Source: Halalkalibacillus halophilus DSM 18494
GTDB taxonomy: Bacteria; Bacillota; Bacilli; Bacillales; Alkalibacillaceae
Assembly: GCF_000423105.1 (NCBI RefSeq)
Contig: NZ_AUHI01000005.1
Coordinates: forward strand, 146,285-210,284
Direction: 5' to 3'
DNA length: 64,000 nucleotides
In this document: in pieces, positions 1 through 9,070 of the stretch
How positions within the stretch are numbered: position 1 is the stretch's first letter
How the letters are laid out: each line of letters starts with the position of its first letter
The notes under the pieces: generated by a model
Told to the model about the DNA's origin: nothing
The model's input: only the letters and a program-made list of their open reading frames with translations
Database searches by the model: none
Program-made: the position numbers and the translations under genes

Positions 1-651
1 CAATGCCTCTTCCACTTGTTTCTTCCCGTTTCCTGCTAATAAGTGGTCAGGTTGGATGCGAAGCGCTTCATTAAACTGTAGTAACGCTTTTTCTGCTTGT
101 TCCAAATACAAATAACAAACTCCTTTATTATAGTAAGCATCTGGGTGTTCGTGATCTAATTTTAACACATGGTCCATTTGTTGAAGAGCATTTTCAATTT
201 CTTTTGCAAAAGCAAGTGTAAGTCCATATTGAAACTGCACATCTACATCTTCTGGGCTCATTTCACTTGCGCGCTGCATATAGGGCATAGCTAGTTTAGG
301 CATTTCTTGATTTAATAAAGATAGACCAAGCATAAAATATAAATCCGCTTCATCTAATCCTTGTTTCATTGCGGTTTGAAAGTGTTTCGTTGCTTCTTTG
401 TATTGTTCTTGTTCAAAATATAAATTTCCTAAGCCATAATAAGCTGCCGGAATTTTCTCTTCTAGTGAAGTGGCCTTATCAAAAAAAGTTTTCGCACGGT
501 CAAATTCCTTGATGTGAACAAGTAAGTTGGCAAAGTTAATATATCCAACAGGATCTTTCGGATTAGCCTCAATATAATCATTAAAAGCCTGCGCTGCTTC
601 TTCCATATTACCGTTTTGCATATGTTCAATGCCTTTTGTTAATTCACTCAT
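1..651 (-). CDS. yrrB: TPR-repeat protein, YrrB-like (3' end outside window)
   Basis: The frame is open from an ATG at 651 to the window edge, so only the first 217 residues are seen. The translation begins MSELTKGIEHMQNGNMEEA and consists of consecutive about 34-residue tetratricopeptide repeats with the usual alternating A/G/Y/P pattern (for example YYGLGNLYFEQEQYKEA). TPR proteins act as protein-binding scaffolds; no catalytic domain is visible. It lies downstream of mnmA, as yrrB does in B. subtilis, which is the main ground for the symbol. A GAGGG ribosome binding site precedes the ATG. Specific partners are unknown. Confidence 0.85.
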   Translation of the reverse strand, partial: MSELTKGIEHMQNGNMEEAAQAFNDYIEANPKDPVGYINFANLLVHIKEFDRAKTFFDKATSLEEKIPAAYYGLGNLYFEQEQYKEATKHFQTAMKQGLDEADLYFMLGLSLLNQEMPKLAMPYMQRASEMSPEDVDVQFQYGLTLAFAKEIENALQQMDHVLKLDHEHPDAYYNKGVCYLYLEQAEKALLQFNEALRIQPDHLLAGNGKKQVEEAL

Positions 652-679
652 TATAAAATCCCTCATTTCTATGTAGTAA

Positions 680-715
680 AATAAAAGCCACCACTTTTAT
701 GTGCTGACTTTTATT
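680..715 (-). terminator. Putative terminator after mnmA
   Basis: AATAAAAG (680-687) pairs with CTTTTATT (708-715), with a further CAC/GTG pairing inside. On the minus strand the hairpin is followed by TTTTAC. It sits just after the mnmA stop and before the TPR gene, so read-through into the latter is likely partial. Confidence 0.45.
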
Positions 716-721
716 GCTTCC

Positions 722-1837
722 TTAACCTAAATAAGCTAATGGTTTATTTTCCTTAAAAACTTCTTCAATTGTTCCCCCACCAAGACAAATATCTCCGTCG
801 TAAAAGACAACAGCCTGTCCAGGTGTAATCGCGCGTTCAGCTTCATCAAAAACCACACTAGCCTCTTTAAGATTATTGGCTGGGTATACAGTTACAGCGT
901 GGTCTTCCTGACGGTAACGGAATTTCGCTGTACAAGAAAATGGTTCTGTTGGAACGTCTGTAATCAACCAATTAAGATCAACTGCTTGTAGGGAGTCCGA
1001 ATATAACGCGTCATGATGAAAACCTTGTTCCACATACAATATATTATCTTTCACATTTTTACCTACTACAAACCACGGATCGCCAGCACCACCAATGCCT
1101 AATCCTTGACGTTGACCAATTGTATAATACATTAGACCATCATGTTTTCCTTTTACTTCTCCATTTAGCGTTTCCATATTACCTGGCTGAGCAGGTAAAT
1201 ATTCGCTTAGAAATTCTTTGAAGTTTCTTTCTCCTATAAAACAAATACCTGTGCTATCTTTTTTCGTAGCAGTAGCAAGTTCATGTTTTTTTGCCAACTC
1301 CCGAACTTCCTTCTTATCTAATTCACCTAAAGGGAAAAGGATTTTAGGTAGAATGTCTTTGGGAATTTGATTTAAGAAATACGTTTGATCCTTATTCCGG
1401 TCGACCCCTCTTAACATTTTCACTTCTCCGTTTTGCTCATCTACTTGCGCGTAATGACCTGTTGCAAGATAATCTGCGCCAAGACTAACAGCATGATCAA
1501 GAAATGCTTTAAATTTTATTTCTTTGTTACACATTACATCAGGGTTAGGGGTTCTACCTGCTTTATATTCGTCTAAGAAATACTGAAACACCTTATCCCA
1601 GTATTGTTTTTCAAAATTAACTGAGTAATAAGGAATATTTAGTTGGTTGGCCACTCTTGCTACATCTTCATAGTCTTCTGTAGCAGTGCAAACACCAAAT
1701 TCATCGGTATCATCCCAATTCTTCATGAAGATTCCTACTACATCATAACCTTGTTCTTTAAGCAGTAAAGCTGTTACGGAGGAATCAACACCACCCGACA
1801 TTCCTACTACTACTCGAATATTTGAACGATCTGTCAT
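722..1837 (-). CDS. mnmA: tRNA-specific 2-thiouridylase MnmA
   Basis: Installs sulfur at C2 of the wobble uridine U34 in tRNA-Lys, -Glu and -Gln, using ATP and a persulfide relayed from a cysteine desulfurase. The 371-residue product has the PP-loop SGGVDSS at 14-20, the first catalytic cysteine in NPDVMCNKE (Cys103) and the second in STGICFIGERNF (Cys199). Length and motifs are complete. It lies 11 nt after a NifS-like desulfurase, the same pairing as yrvO-mnmA in B. subtilis, where the dedicated desulfurase hands sulfur straight to MnmA. The ATG follows an AGGTGGTG ribosome binding site. Confidence 0.97.
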   Translation of the reverse strand: MTDRSNIRVVVGMSGGVDSSVTALLLKEQGYDVVGIFMKNWDDTDEFGVCTATEDYEDVARVANQLNIPYYSVNFEKQYWDKVFQYFLDEYKAGRTPNPDVMCNKEIKFKAFLDHAVSLGADYLATGHYAQVDEQNGEVKMLRGVDRNKDQTYFLNQIPKDILPKILFPLGELDKKEVRELAKKHELATATKKDSTGICFIGERNFKEFLSEYLPAQPGNMETLNGEVKGKHDGLMYYTIGQRQGLGIGGAGDPWFVVGKNVKDNILYVEQGFHHDALYSDSLQAVDLNWLITDVPTEPFSCTAKFRYRQEDHAVTVYPANNLKEASVVFDEAERAITPGQAVVFYDGDICLGGGTIEEVFKENKPLAYLG

Positions 1838-1848
1838 TTTTTCACCAC

Positions 1849-2997
1849 CTATGCCAAACGACGTAAACGCGATGTTATTTTCTCTAATGTGTTCACAACT
1901 CGTTTTATGTCATCTAAATTATTATCTTTTCCAAAACTAAATCGTACAGAATTACGAAGACGAGCATCTTCTTCTCCATACATTGCAGTTAACACATGAG
2001 AAGGATTAATAGAACCTGCTGTACAAGCAGAACCAGATGAAACAGCAATTCCTTCTAAATCTAAATTCATTAATAATTGTTCCACATCTGTTTGTTCGAA
2101 GCTTACATTCACGATGTGAGGACTTCTTAAGGAAGTCTCACCATTTATAGAACAGATCACGTCAGATGCTTGTAACTGTTTAATGAATTCATTTGAAAGC
2201 TTCTCATAGTGTTTCTTGCGACTATTTAATTCTTCCTTTAAAGAACGAATTGCTTGATCAAACCCTACAATAGCTAAGACATTCTCTGTACCAGAACGCC
2301 ATTTACGTTCTTGTTCCCCACCAAATAATTGTTGCTTCACATGGATCGAATGATTCTTATATAAAAAACCAATTCCTTTTGGCCCATAAATTTTATGAGA
2401 AGAAACGGTTAATAAATCTACTGGAAGTTCATTAACGTCAATAGATTCTACTCCATAAGCTTGGACAGCATCTGTGTGGAAGATTGCTTGGTGATCTTTT
2501 AATTGATCGGCAATTTTCTCAACTGGTTGACGGATGCCCGTCTCATTATTAACTGTCATTACACTCACAAAAATAGTATCGTCACGTAGTTCTTTTTGAA
2601 AATCAGCCATTGAAATGGTGCCACTAGTATCTACTGGTAAATAAGTAACCTCATACCCTTTGCGTTCTAACTCTTCAAACGGATGAAGCACTGCATGATG
2701 TTCTATTTCGCTCGTAATCACATGGTTACCCTTATCCTTATTAGCCTCTACTGCTCCAAAGATAGCAAGATTATTAGCTTCCGTACCACCACTTGTGAAT
2801 ATTATTTCATTAAATTTTGCATTGATGCTAGTTGCAACGTTTTCTCGGGCACGGTCCAATACTTTTCTCGTTTCTCTACCAAAGTGATGAATGCTAGAAG
2901 GATTACCAAAAGCTTTGGAAATCATTTCTTTCATTTCCGATTGGACACTTTGGTGTAGAGGGGTTGTTGCTGCATGATCTAAATATATATAATCCAT
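1849..2997 (-). CDS. yrvO: Cysteine desulfurase (YrvO type), sulfur donor for MnmA
   Basis: PLP-dependent class V aminotransferase-fold enzyme that takes sulfur from cysteine as an enzyme persulfide. The 382 residues include the conserved N-terminal YLDHAATTP, the PLP lysine in SSHKIYGPKG (Lys202) and the persulfide cysteine in SSGSACTAGS (Cys325), with the extended active-site loop of group I NifS/IscS enzymes. Its position between cymR and mnmA argues for the dedicated thiouridylation donor rather than the SufS or NifS paralogues. Probably cotranscribed with both neighbours. Confidence 0.94.
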   Translation of the reverse strand: MDYIYLDHAATTPLHQSVQSEMKEMISKAFGNPSSIHHFGRETRKVLDRARENVATSINAKFNEIIFTSGGTEANNLAIFGAVEANKDKGNHVITSEIEHHAVLHPFEELERKGYEVTYLPVDTSGTISMADFQKELRDDTIFVSVMTVNNETGIRQPVEKIADQLKDHQAIFHTDAVQAYGVESIDVNELPVDLLTVSSHKIYGPKGIGFLYKNHSIHVKQQLFGGEQERKWRSGTENVLAIVGFDQAIRSLKEELNSRKKHYEKLSNEFIKQLQASDVICSINGETSLRSPHIVNVSFEQTDVEQLLMNLDLEGIAVSSGSACTAGSINPSHVLTAMYGEEDARLRNSVRFSFGKDNNLDDIKRVVNTLEKITSRLRRLA

Positions 2998-3021
2998 TTT
3001 ATCACCTACTTAACTGGATGC

Positions 3022-3441
3022 TTAAATGTAAAACATGTGTTCCTCTTGATAATCACCTTTTTCATATTCAGCTAAATCTTGAAGGGAGGTAGTTTCAAGT
3101 ACATCTTTAACAGCATCACGAATTCTCTTCCATAATTCTCTTTTAGCAGGCTCTTCATCATCCATTTCTTCTACCGGTCGAATAGGGCCTTCTAATGTGC
3201 GGATGATATCTGCTGCTGTGATCAGTTTAGGTTCTTTCGTTAAAAGATACCCACCTTTGGCACCTCGAACACTTTTAACTAACCCTTCATTTCGAAGAGG
3301 AGCGATTAATTGTTCTAAATAATGTTCTGATAGGTTATATTCGTTTGCAATTGCTTTTAATGGTAATGGTTTCTCACCATAATTTTTAGCCAAAGCAATC
3401 ATAATAGTTAATCCATAGCGACCTTTAGTCGAGATTTTCAC
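3022..3441 (-). CDS. cymR: Rrf2-family regulator CymR
   Basis: Master repressor of cysteine metabolism in Bacillus, acting in a complex with cysteine synthase CysK. The 139-residue protein starts MKISTKGRYGLTIMIALA, the Rrf2 winged-helix signature. It contains no cysteine at all, which excludes the iron-sulfur members IscR and NsrR and fits CymR. The start is GTG (3441), 6 nt after AAGGAGGG. It heads the yrvO-mnmA cluster, linking sulfur control to tRNA thiolation. Confidence 0.93.
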   Translation of the reverse strand: MKISTKGRYGLTIMIALAKNYGEKPLPLKAIANEYNLSEHYLEQLIAPLRNEGLVKSVRGAKGGYLLTKEPKLITAADIIRTLEGPIRPVEEMDDEEPAKRELWKRIRDAVKDVLETTSLQDLAEYEKGDYQEEHMFYI

Positions 3442-3472
3442 ACATGGCCCTCCTTACTGTTTCCTCTATTCC

Positions 3473-3478
3473 ATTATA
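3473..3478 (-). promoter_or_regulatory. Extended -10 promoter element for cymR
   Basis: On the minus strand TGTTATAATGG gives a perfect TATAAT with an upstream TG, about 32 nt before the GTG start. No good -35 is seen at 16-18 bp, which fits an extended -10 promoter. Confidence 0.5.
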
Positions 3479-3579
3479 ACATGAGCAAATAAGCCATGTT
3501 TCGTTTTAAGAGACGTCATTTATCAAAAAACCACATGTGATTATAGCACATTTAATACGGTTGTGCATGCGGGATGCAC

Positions 3580-4872
3580 TTACTTCTTTTTGCGCATGTC
3601 TTGCTTCAGTTTATTTAACTTTTCATGAACTTGAGCTAGCTTTTTTTCTTCTCCAATTTCCTTTGGGTCATAATAGGAAGCTTGCTGAAGTGCTTTTGGT
3701 AAATACTCTTGGTAGACCCAACCACGCTCATCATTGTGTGGATATTTATACGTTTCTCCATGACCTAATTCTTTCGCCCCTTGATAATGTGTATCTTTAA
3801 GGTGGTCAGGTATATCACTAGTAACCCCTTTTTGAACGTGTTTTATCGCTTTATCCAAAGCTTTATATGCAGTATTCGATTTGGGAGATAAGCATAGTTC
3901 TATTGTTGTAACCGATAATGGTAACCTTGCTTCTGGCATGCCTAATCTTTCAACCGCTTCAATAGCTGAAAGTACCCTTGCTCCTGCCTGAGGATTAGCT
4001 AAACCAACATCCTCATATGCGATAGCTAATAATCTTCTCGTAATCGATTCAAGATCTCCACCTTCTAATAACCTTGCTAAATAATGAAGAGATGCATCTA
4101 CATCACTTCCTCTGACGCTTTTATGAAAGCTTGAAAGTAGATTAAAATAAATATCACCCTTTTTATCATGAGTGAATCCTTTATTTTTTAAACAATATTC
4201 CACTGTTTCATCTGTTATTTGATAGACTCCATCCTCATCTTCTAACGAAGCGAATACAATATCTTCAAGCAGAGTTAAGGCAGTTCGAGCATCGCCAGTA
4301 ATCGAAGAAATTTTCTCTAAGTGCACATCCTGAATGTTTATAGATAAGTCGCCTAGACCTTTTTCGTCATCCTTAAGAGCTCTTAGCAATAAAGAAAGAA
4401 TATCATTTTTACCTAGTGGAGACAGTTGTTTGATTTGTCCACACCTAGAACGAATTGCGTTATTCACACTATGAAAAGGGTTTTCTGTAGTTGCCCCAAT
4501 CAACGTAATAACTCCTTCTTCCAATGCCTTTAACAAATAATCCTGCTGACTCTTATTAAATCTGTGGATTTCATCAATAAATAATACGGCATTATTAGAC
4601 ATTCTAGCCTTCGCTATAATTTCTTCGACATCTTTTTTACTAGCTGTCGTTGCATTGATAGCATAGAATTCCATATTGGTAGAACCAGCTATAGCAAAAG
4701 CTAATGAGGTCTTCCCTGTTCCAGGCTCGCCATATAAAAGCATAGAAGGAACATGTCCTTTTTCAATCATTCTATATAATGGTTGGTCTTTTCCTATTAA
4801 ATCTTGTTGACCAACTACTTCATCAATAATTTCTGGTCGCATACGATATGCTAAGGGTTCTTTATATAACAT
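3580..4872 (-). CDS. rarA: Replication-associated recombination protein A (RarA/MgsA AAA+ ATPase)
   Basis: AAA+ ATPase of the clamp-loader family that acts at stalled forks; yrvN in B. subtilis. The 430 residues have Walker A GEPGTGKTS (48-56), Walker B LFIDEIHRF, sensor-1 GATTENP and an SRCG arginine finger, followed by the C-terminal tetramerisation region (PHNDERGWVYQEYLP). It lies next to the cymR cluster as in B. subtilis. AGGTG precedes the ATG. Confidence 0.95.
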   Translation of the reverse strand: MLYKEPLAYRMRPEIIDEVVGQQDLIGKDQPLYRMIEKGHVPSMLLYGEPGTGKTSLAFAIAGSTNMEFYAINATTASKKDVEEIIAKARMSNNAVLFIDEIHRFNKSQQDYLLKALEEGVITLIGATTENPFHSVNNAIRSRCGQIKQLSPLGKNDILSLLLRALKDDEKGLGDLSINIQDVHLEKISSITGDARTALTLLEDIVFASLEDEDGVYQITDETVEYCLKNKGFTHDKKGDIYFNLLSSFHKSVRGSDVDASLHYLARLLEGGDLESITRRLLAIAYEDVGLANPQAGARVLSAIEAVERLGMPEARLPLSVTTIELCLSPKSNTAYKALDKAIKHVQKGVTSDIPDHLKDTHYQGAKELGHGETYKYPHNDERGWVYQEYLPKALQQASYYDPKEIGEEKKLAQVHEKLNKLKQDMRKKK

Positions 4873-5025
4873 GAACTTTCACCTACTTCATTTCATACAT
4901 TCTTACTTATTTTACTATAAGATAGCGAGATCTGACGAATATTCACCATTGAAAGTATGTATATTATGAAAATCTCTTGCACATGATAGAAACAAGATAC
5001 TATTAAATAGAGAGGAATGACCACA

Positions 5026-5649
5026 ATGGTAAAAGTTAGACAAGATGCTTGGTCACACGAAGATGATTTACTTTTAGCAGAAACAGTATTGAGACATATC
5101 AGGGAAGGAAGCACGCAATTAACTGCATTTGAGGAGGTTGGAGATCAACTTAATAGAACTGCAGCTGCATGTGGTTTTAGATGGAATGCTGAAGTAAGAC
5201 AAAACTATGAAAAAGCAGTAGATTTAGCTAAAAGACAACGAAAGACTTACAAAAAAGCGAATGCAGACAAAAAATCTAATAAACCAAAAGAAATGAATAT
5301 ATTAAACAAGGAACAGAGTCACTCTAAGCCAATAAACATAAAAATAGATGAAATGATTAAACAATTGGAACTTTTGAAAGCTTCTGATGTGTTAAATCAA
5401 TCTTCTGAAAAACAACTTCGTGAACTACAAGAAGATAATAAGTTACTAAGAGAAGAGAATCAAAGATTACAAAAGAAAAATGAGCGATTACAGGATTCGT
5501 ATGAACAATTACAACAAGACTATCAACTTTTTATTAATATGATGGAACGTGCTAGGAAAATGATGCTTTTTGATGAAAAAGAAGAAGAACTTCACTCTCC
5601 AGCTTTTAAAATGGAGAAAAACGGTAACCTTGAACAATTAGCTAAATAG
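5026..5649 (+). CDS. rsfA: Prespore-specific regulator, RsfA family
   Basis: The N-terminal Myb/SANT-like DNA-binding region (roughly residues 1-65: QDAWSHEDDLLLAETVLRHI, then TAAACGFRWNAEVR) matches RsfA/YlbO-type regulators, which tune sigma-F genes in the forespore. A lysine-rich linker follows, then a coiled coil at about 115-175 made of leucine/glutamine/glutamate heptads. Two ATGs are possible; the second (5026) is preferred because AGAGAGG lies 9-10 nt before it but touches the first (5017). The gene is divergent from rarA and shares a terminator with the 6S RNA. RsfA and YlbO cannot be separated by eye. Confidence 0.82.
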   Translation: MVKVRQDAWSHEDDLLLAETVLRHIREGSTQLTAFEEVGDQLNRTAAACGFRWNAEVRQNYEKAVDLAKRQRKTYKKANADKKSNKPKEMNILNKEQSHSKPINIKIDEMIKQLELLKASDVLNQSSEKQLRELQEDNKLLREENQRLQKKNERLQDSYEQLQQDYQLFINMMERARKMMLFDEKEEELHSPAFKMEKNGNLEQLAK

Positions 5650-5664
5650 CAATCAGATCAAAAT

Positions 5665-5695
5665 AAAAGCTACTTCAACTTTGAAGTAGCTTTTT
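5665..5695. terminator. Bidirectional terminator between rsfA and 6S RNA
   Basis: AAAGCTACTTCAA and TTGAAGTAGCTTT form a near-perfect 13-bp stem with T-runs on both strands. It can end rsfA on the plus strand and the 6S RNA on the minus strand. Confidence 0.85.
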
Positions 5696-5702
5696 AATGA
5701 CT

Positions 5703-5893
5703 TTATGTATTAATCCCAATTGTGCCGTTCATCCTTGTGGTTTTGAACCCGCTCAAGGCAGGTGGGTGTCCTGTTCCATGTACTGTTGTAAGTCCTATAA
5801 AAGGCATTTACGCACCATGGAAACGTTGGACTCCCAAAGATATAAGTGTTCGGTCAAAACATATTCGGATGAGACGAACACATTAGGATTAGT
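5703..5893 (-). ncRNA. ssrS: 6S RNA (BsrA/6S-1 type)
   Basis: The two halves fold on each other: TAATCC (5711-5716) with GGATTA (5886-5891), GGTTTTGA with TCAAAAC, GGGTGTCC with GGACTCCC, GTTCCATG with CATGGAAAC, and an apical GTAA..TTAC hairpin. This leaves an open central bubble containing the CCGCTCAAGGCAGG side on the plus strand. Such a rod mimics open-promoter DNA and sequesters sigma-A RNA polymerase. Strand choice: the plus strand carries GTTCGGTCAAAAC (from 5848), which as I recall is the start of B. subtilis 6S-1 pRNA, so the RNA itself is minus; that G is then about 40 nt from a 5' end near 5887. Location next to aspS matches bsrA. Exact ends are estimates. Confidence 0.88.
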
Positions 5894-5911
5894 TATTTAT
5901 ATTGTAATTGA

Positions 5912-5940
5912 ATAATAGCATATATGATCTCGCTATTCAA
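5912..5940 (-). promoter_or_regulatory. Sigma-A promoter of the 6S RNA
   Basis: Minus-strand TTGAAT (5935-5940), 17-bp spacer, TATTAT (5912-5917). Start would fall near 5905, some 15-18 nt before the paired 5' end, consistent with a trimmed 5' precursor. Confidence 0.7.
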
Positions 5941-5966
5941 GCTAAATCACCTTACAAATTCTACAA

Positions 5967-7745
5967 TTATTCTTCGTTTACTGCTTTCCCACTTGTTTTT
6001 AAATGAAGCTCTTCTAATTGATCGGTACTAACTTTAGATGGTGCCTTCGTTAGTAGATCAGAAGCAGATGCAGTTTTAGGAAATGCAATGGTGTCTCGTA
6101 AGTTTGATTTCCCTGCAAGTAACATAACAAGTCTGTCAAACCCTAACGCTATCCCTCCATGCGGCGGAGCACCGAACTCTAATGCCTCTAACAAAAATCC
6201 GAATTGATCCTTCGCTTCTTCTTGACTAAATCCTAAAAGCTCTAGCATTTTCATTTGCATGTCTTTTTTATAAATACGAAGGGAACCACCACCGAGTTCA
6301 AACCCATTTAACACTACGTCGTAAGCCTGTGCTTTCACTTCATGCGGATTTGAATCTAATAGTTCCATATCACTTTCTTGGGGCAGAGTGAATGGGTGAT
6401 GGGCTGCATGGTATCTGCCTTCCTCTTCATCATATTCAAATAATGGCCAATCGGTTACCCATAAGAAGTTAAATTTCGTTTCATCAATAAGATTAAGTTC
6501 TTTTCCAAGTTTCAAACGTAAAGCGCCTAAACTTGCATGTACGACAGAAGGTTGATCTGCGACGAACAATAATAAGTCCCCATCTACTGCATCTAATTGG
6601 TCTTTTATTGCTGCTTGATCGTCCTCAGAGAAAAACTTAGCTATAGGTCCTGTTAAGCTTTGATCGGCTACTTTTACCCAAGCAAGTCCTTTCGCTCCGT
6701 ACACAGCGACATATTCAGTTAGCTTATCGATGTCTTTCCGAGAAAAATGGGATGCTTGCCCTTTTACATTAATGGCACTTACCTGGCCGCCATTCTCAAC
6801 AGCTTGATTAAATACTTTAAAACCACTATTTCTAACCGTTTCATTCATGTCAACAAGTTCTAAATTAAAACGAGTATCTGGTTTGTCAGAGCCATAGCGA
6901 TTCATTGCATCTGTGTAGGTCAGTCTTGGAAAAGGAACAGTAACTTCTTGTCCTTTTACTTGTCTTACGACAGACTGAAGCATCTCTTCCGTCATTTGCA
7001 TAATTTCTTCTTGAGACAAGAAAGAAGTCTCGATATCTATTTGAGTGAATTCTGGTTGACGATCTGCTCGTAAGTCTTCATCGCGAAAACAACGAGTAAT
7101 TTGATAGTACTTTTCGTAACCTGAAACCATCAATAATTGTTTAAATAACTGCGGTGATTGTGGTAGAGCATAAAATTCTCCTGGATGGACTCTGCTAGGA
7201 ACTAAATAATCTCTAGCACCTTCTGGAGTGCTTTTCGTTAATATTGGTGTTTCCATCTCAAGATAGTTGTTACTGTTAAGGTAATTACGAACGGCTTGAG
7301 CGGTTTGGTGCCTTAGCATCATTGTTTCTTGCATCGTCTGTCTTCGAAGATCTAAATAACGATACTTCAACCTTGTTTCTTCTGTTAAGTCCTCTGTTTG
7401 ATCCATTTTTATCGGTAATGCCTTCGATTGATTTATAATGTTAATGTGATCTGCTAGTACCTCTATTTCACCAGTATCCATGCGTTCGTTTACTGTAGAA
7501 CGATCTCTCTCTTTTACTGTACCGGTAATCTCTAACACAAATTCACTTCTGACTTTTTCGGCAATCTCTAGAGCTTCCTTTGCATGATCAGGACTGAAGA
7601 CCGTTTGCACAATTCCAGATCGATCACGAAGGTCAATAAAAATTAAACCACCTAAATCTCTTCTTTTTTGTACCCAGCCTTTTAACGTTACAGTTTCACC
7701 TACATGTTCTTTTCTTAATACTCCACTCATTGTTCGTTCATGCAT
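5967..7745 (-). CDS. aspS: Aspartyl-tRNA synthetase
   Basis: Class IIb synthetase charging tRNA-Asp. The 592 residues show the N-terminal OB-fold anticodon-binding domain (GETVTLKGWVQKRRDLGGLIF), motif 2 (FRDEDLRADRQPEFTQ), the bacterial GAD insertion around 290-420 and motif 3 (GGIALGFDRLVMLL). It lies 12 nt downstream of hisS and AAGGAGG precedes the ATG. No terminator separates the two genes, so the upstream T-box governs both. No hairpin follows the stop; the 6S promoter lies there instead. Confidence 0.97.
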   Translation of the reverse strand: MHERTMSGVLRKEHVGETVTLKGWVQKRRDLGGLIFIDLRDRSGIVQTVFSPDHAKEALEIAEKVRSEFVLEITGTVKERDRSTVNERMDTGEIEVLADHINIINQSKALPIKMDQTEDLTEETRLKYRYLDLRRQTMQETMMLRHQTAQAVRNYLNSNNYLEMETPILTKSTPEGARDYLVPSRVHPGEFYALPQSPQLFKQLLMVSGYEKYYQITRCFRDEDLRADRQPEFTQIDIETSFLSQEEIMQMTEEMLQSVVRQVKGQEVTVPFPRLTYTDAMNRYGSDKPDTRFNLELVDMNETVRNSGFKVFNQAVENGGQVSAINVKGQASHFSRKDIDKLTEYVAVYGAKGLAWVKVADQSLTGPIAKFFSEDDQAAIKDQLDAVDGDLLLFVADQPSVVHASLGALRLKLGKELNLIDETKFNFLWVTDWPLFEYDEEEGRYHAAHHPFTLPQESDMELLDSNPHEVKAQAYDVVLNGFELGGGSLRIYKKDMQMKMLELLGFSQEEAKDQFGFLLEALEFGAPPHGGIALGFDRLVMLLAGKSNLRDTIAFPKTASASDLLTKAPSKVSTDQLEELHLKTSGKAVNEE

Positions 7746-7757
7746 GATATATCCTCC

Positions 7758-9026
7758 TTAAACTCTCTCTTTAATAAGTCTCGCTACGTCGTCAAATTCA
7801 ACAGATTGTTCCTCTCCAGTTTCTATATTTTTAACATTTACAACACCAGATTGAACCTCTTCTTCTCCTAAGATGACAACAAACTTTGCATTATATCGAT
7901 CCGCTGCCTTAAATTGAGCTTTCATTTTCTTTCCTAAATAATCTTGGTCAATTTTTAAGTTATTTTTCCTTAGTGTATTTACTAACTTCGAGGATGCATA
8001 TTTCGCTTCATCACCAAGAGTAATAACAAAACAATCCAACTCTTTTGGTTGTTCCAACTCTACTTTCTCCGCATCAAGTGCCATAAGTAGCCTCTCAATA
8101 CTTAAGGCAAATCCGATCCCTGACATTTCTGGTCCACCAAGATCTTGAATTAATCCATTATATCGACCACCACCAGATAAAGTGGTGATTGCTCCAAAAC
8201 CTTCAGATTCACTCATGATTTCAAATGCTGTATGAGTGTAGTAATCCAACCCTCTAACTAAAGTTTCATCAACTGTATACTTTATTTCCATGGCATCTAA
8301 ATGCTTTTTCACTTCTTCAAAATAATTACTTGAGTAGTCATTTAAATATTCAAGAATAGAAGGAGCATTCTTCATAGAAGGATGATCACGATCTACTTTA
8401 CAATCCAACAGTCTTAATGGATTCTGTTCTAATCGATTTTGGCAATCCCCACATAATTCGTTCTTATAAGGGGTGAAGTGGTTAACTAAGGCTTGACGAT
8501 GTGCCTCTCTGCTTTCTTTATCACCTAAACTATTGAGTACTAATTTTAATGATTTTAAACCTAACGCCTGGTAACTATCCATTGCAAAAGCTATTACTTC
8601 TGCATCAATTGCTGGGTCGGCACTCCCAATAGCTTCGATTCCAAACTGTGTAAATTGTCTAGTACGACCTTGTTGTGGTCTTTCATAACGAAACATCGGA
8701 CCAATGTAATACAATTTCGAAGGTTGATCAACTTTGCCATGCAATTTGTGCTGAACATAGGCTCTTGCAACAGAAGCAGTGCCTTCGGGTCTAAGTGTTA
8801 AGTTTCTTCCACCTCGATCTTCAAATGTATACATCTCTTTTTGTACAATATCAGTAGAGTCTCCAACACCGCGTTGGAATAATTCCGTACGTTCGAAAAT
8901 TGGTGTTCGTATTTCCTGATAATGATACACTTCAGCTAGTCTTTTAAATGTATTTTCAATCACTTGCCACCTTTTTGTTTGTTCGGGCAATAAGTCCTCT
9001 GTACCTCTTGGAACATTTATATTCAT
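7758..9026 (-). CDS. hisS: Histidyl-tRNA synthetase
   Basis: Class II synthetase charging tRNA-His. Begins MNINVPRGTEDLLPEQ; has motif 2 (MFRYERPQQGRTRQF), the histidine signature LVRGLDYYTHTAFE, GGGRYNGL and a C-terminal anticodon-binding domain. A 13-residue upstream extension is open, but the ATG at 9026 has AAGGAGGAATCGACC directly before it and is the family's usual start, giving 422 residues. First gene of hisS-aspS; controlled by the T-box leader upstream. Confidence 0.96.
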   Translation of the reverse strand: MNINVPRGTEDLLPEQTKRWQVIENTFKRLAEVYHYQEIRTPIFERTELFQRGVGDSTDIVQKEMYTFEDRGGRNLTLRPEGTASVARAYVQHKLHGKVDQPSKLYYIGPMFRYERPQQGRTRQFTQFGIEAIGSADPAIDAEVIAFAMDSYQALGLKSLKLVLNSLGDKESREAHRQALVNHFTPYKNELCGDCQNRLEQNPLRLLDCKVDRDHPSMKNAPSILEYLNDYSSNYFEEVKKHLDAMEIKYTVDETLVRGLDYYTHTAFEIMSESEGFGAITTLSGGGRYNGLIQDLGGPEMSGIGFALSIERLLMALDAEKVELEQPKELDCFVITLGDEAKYASSKLVNTLRKNNLKIDQDYLGKKMKAQFKAADRYNAKFVVILGEEEVQSGVVNVKNIETGEEQSVEFDDVARLIKERV

Positions 9027-9070
9027 GGTCGATTCCTCCTTGGAATTATGTAAAATTTGAGACAAAACAT

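Noticed and set aside
2683..2958. 91-codon plus-strand frame inside the desulfurase gene
   Set aside because: Antisense shadow of a fully conserved enzyme; no start site or family resemblance. The same applies to the other long opposite-strand frames in mnmA, recJ, secDF, obg, valS, hemA and the glycosyltransferase.
3563..3579. GTGCAT/ATGCAC hairpin after rarA as a terminator
   Set aside because: Only 6 bp and no T-run on the minus strand.
5697..5915. 72-codon plus-strand frame
   Set aside because: It lies entirely on the complement of the 6S RNA, and its apparent Cys-rich sequence follows from the RNA's pairing; no ribosome binding site.
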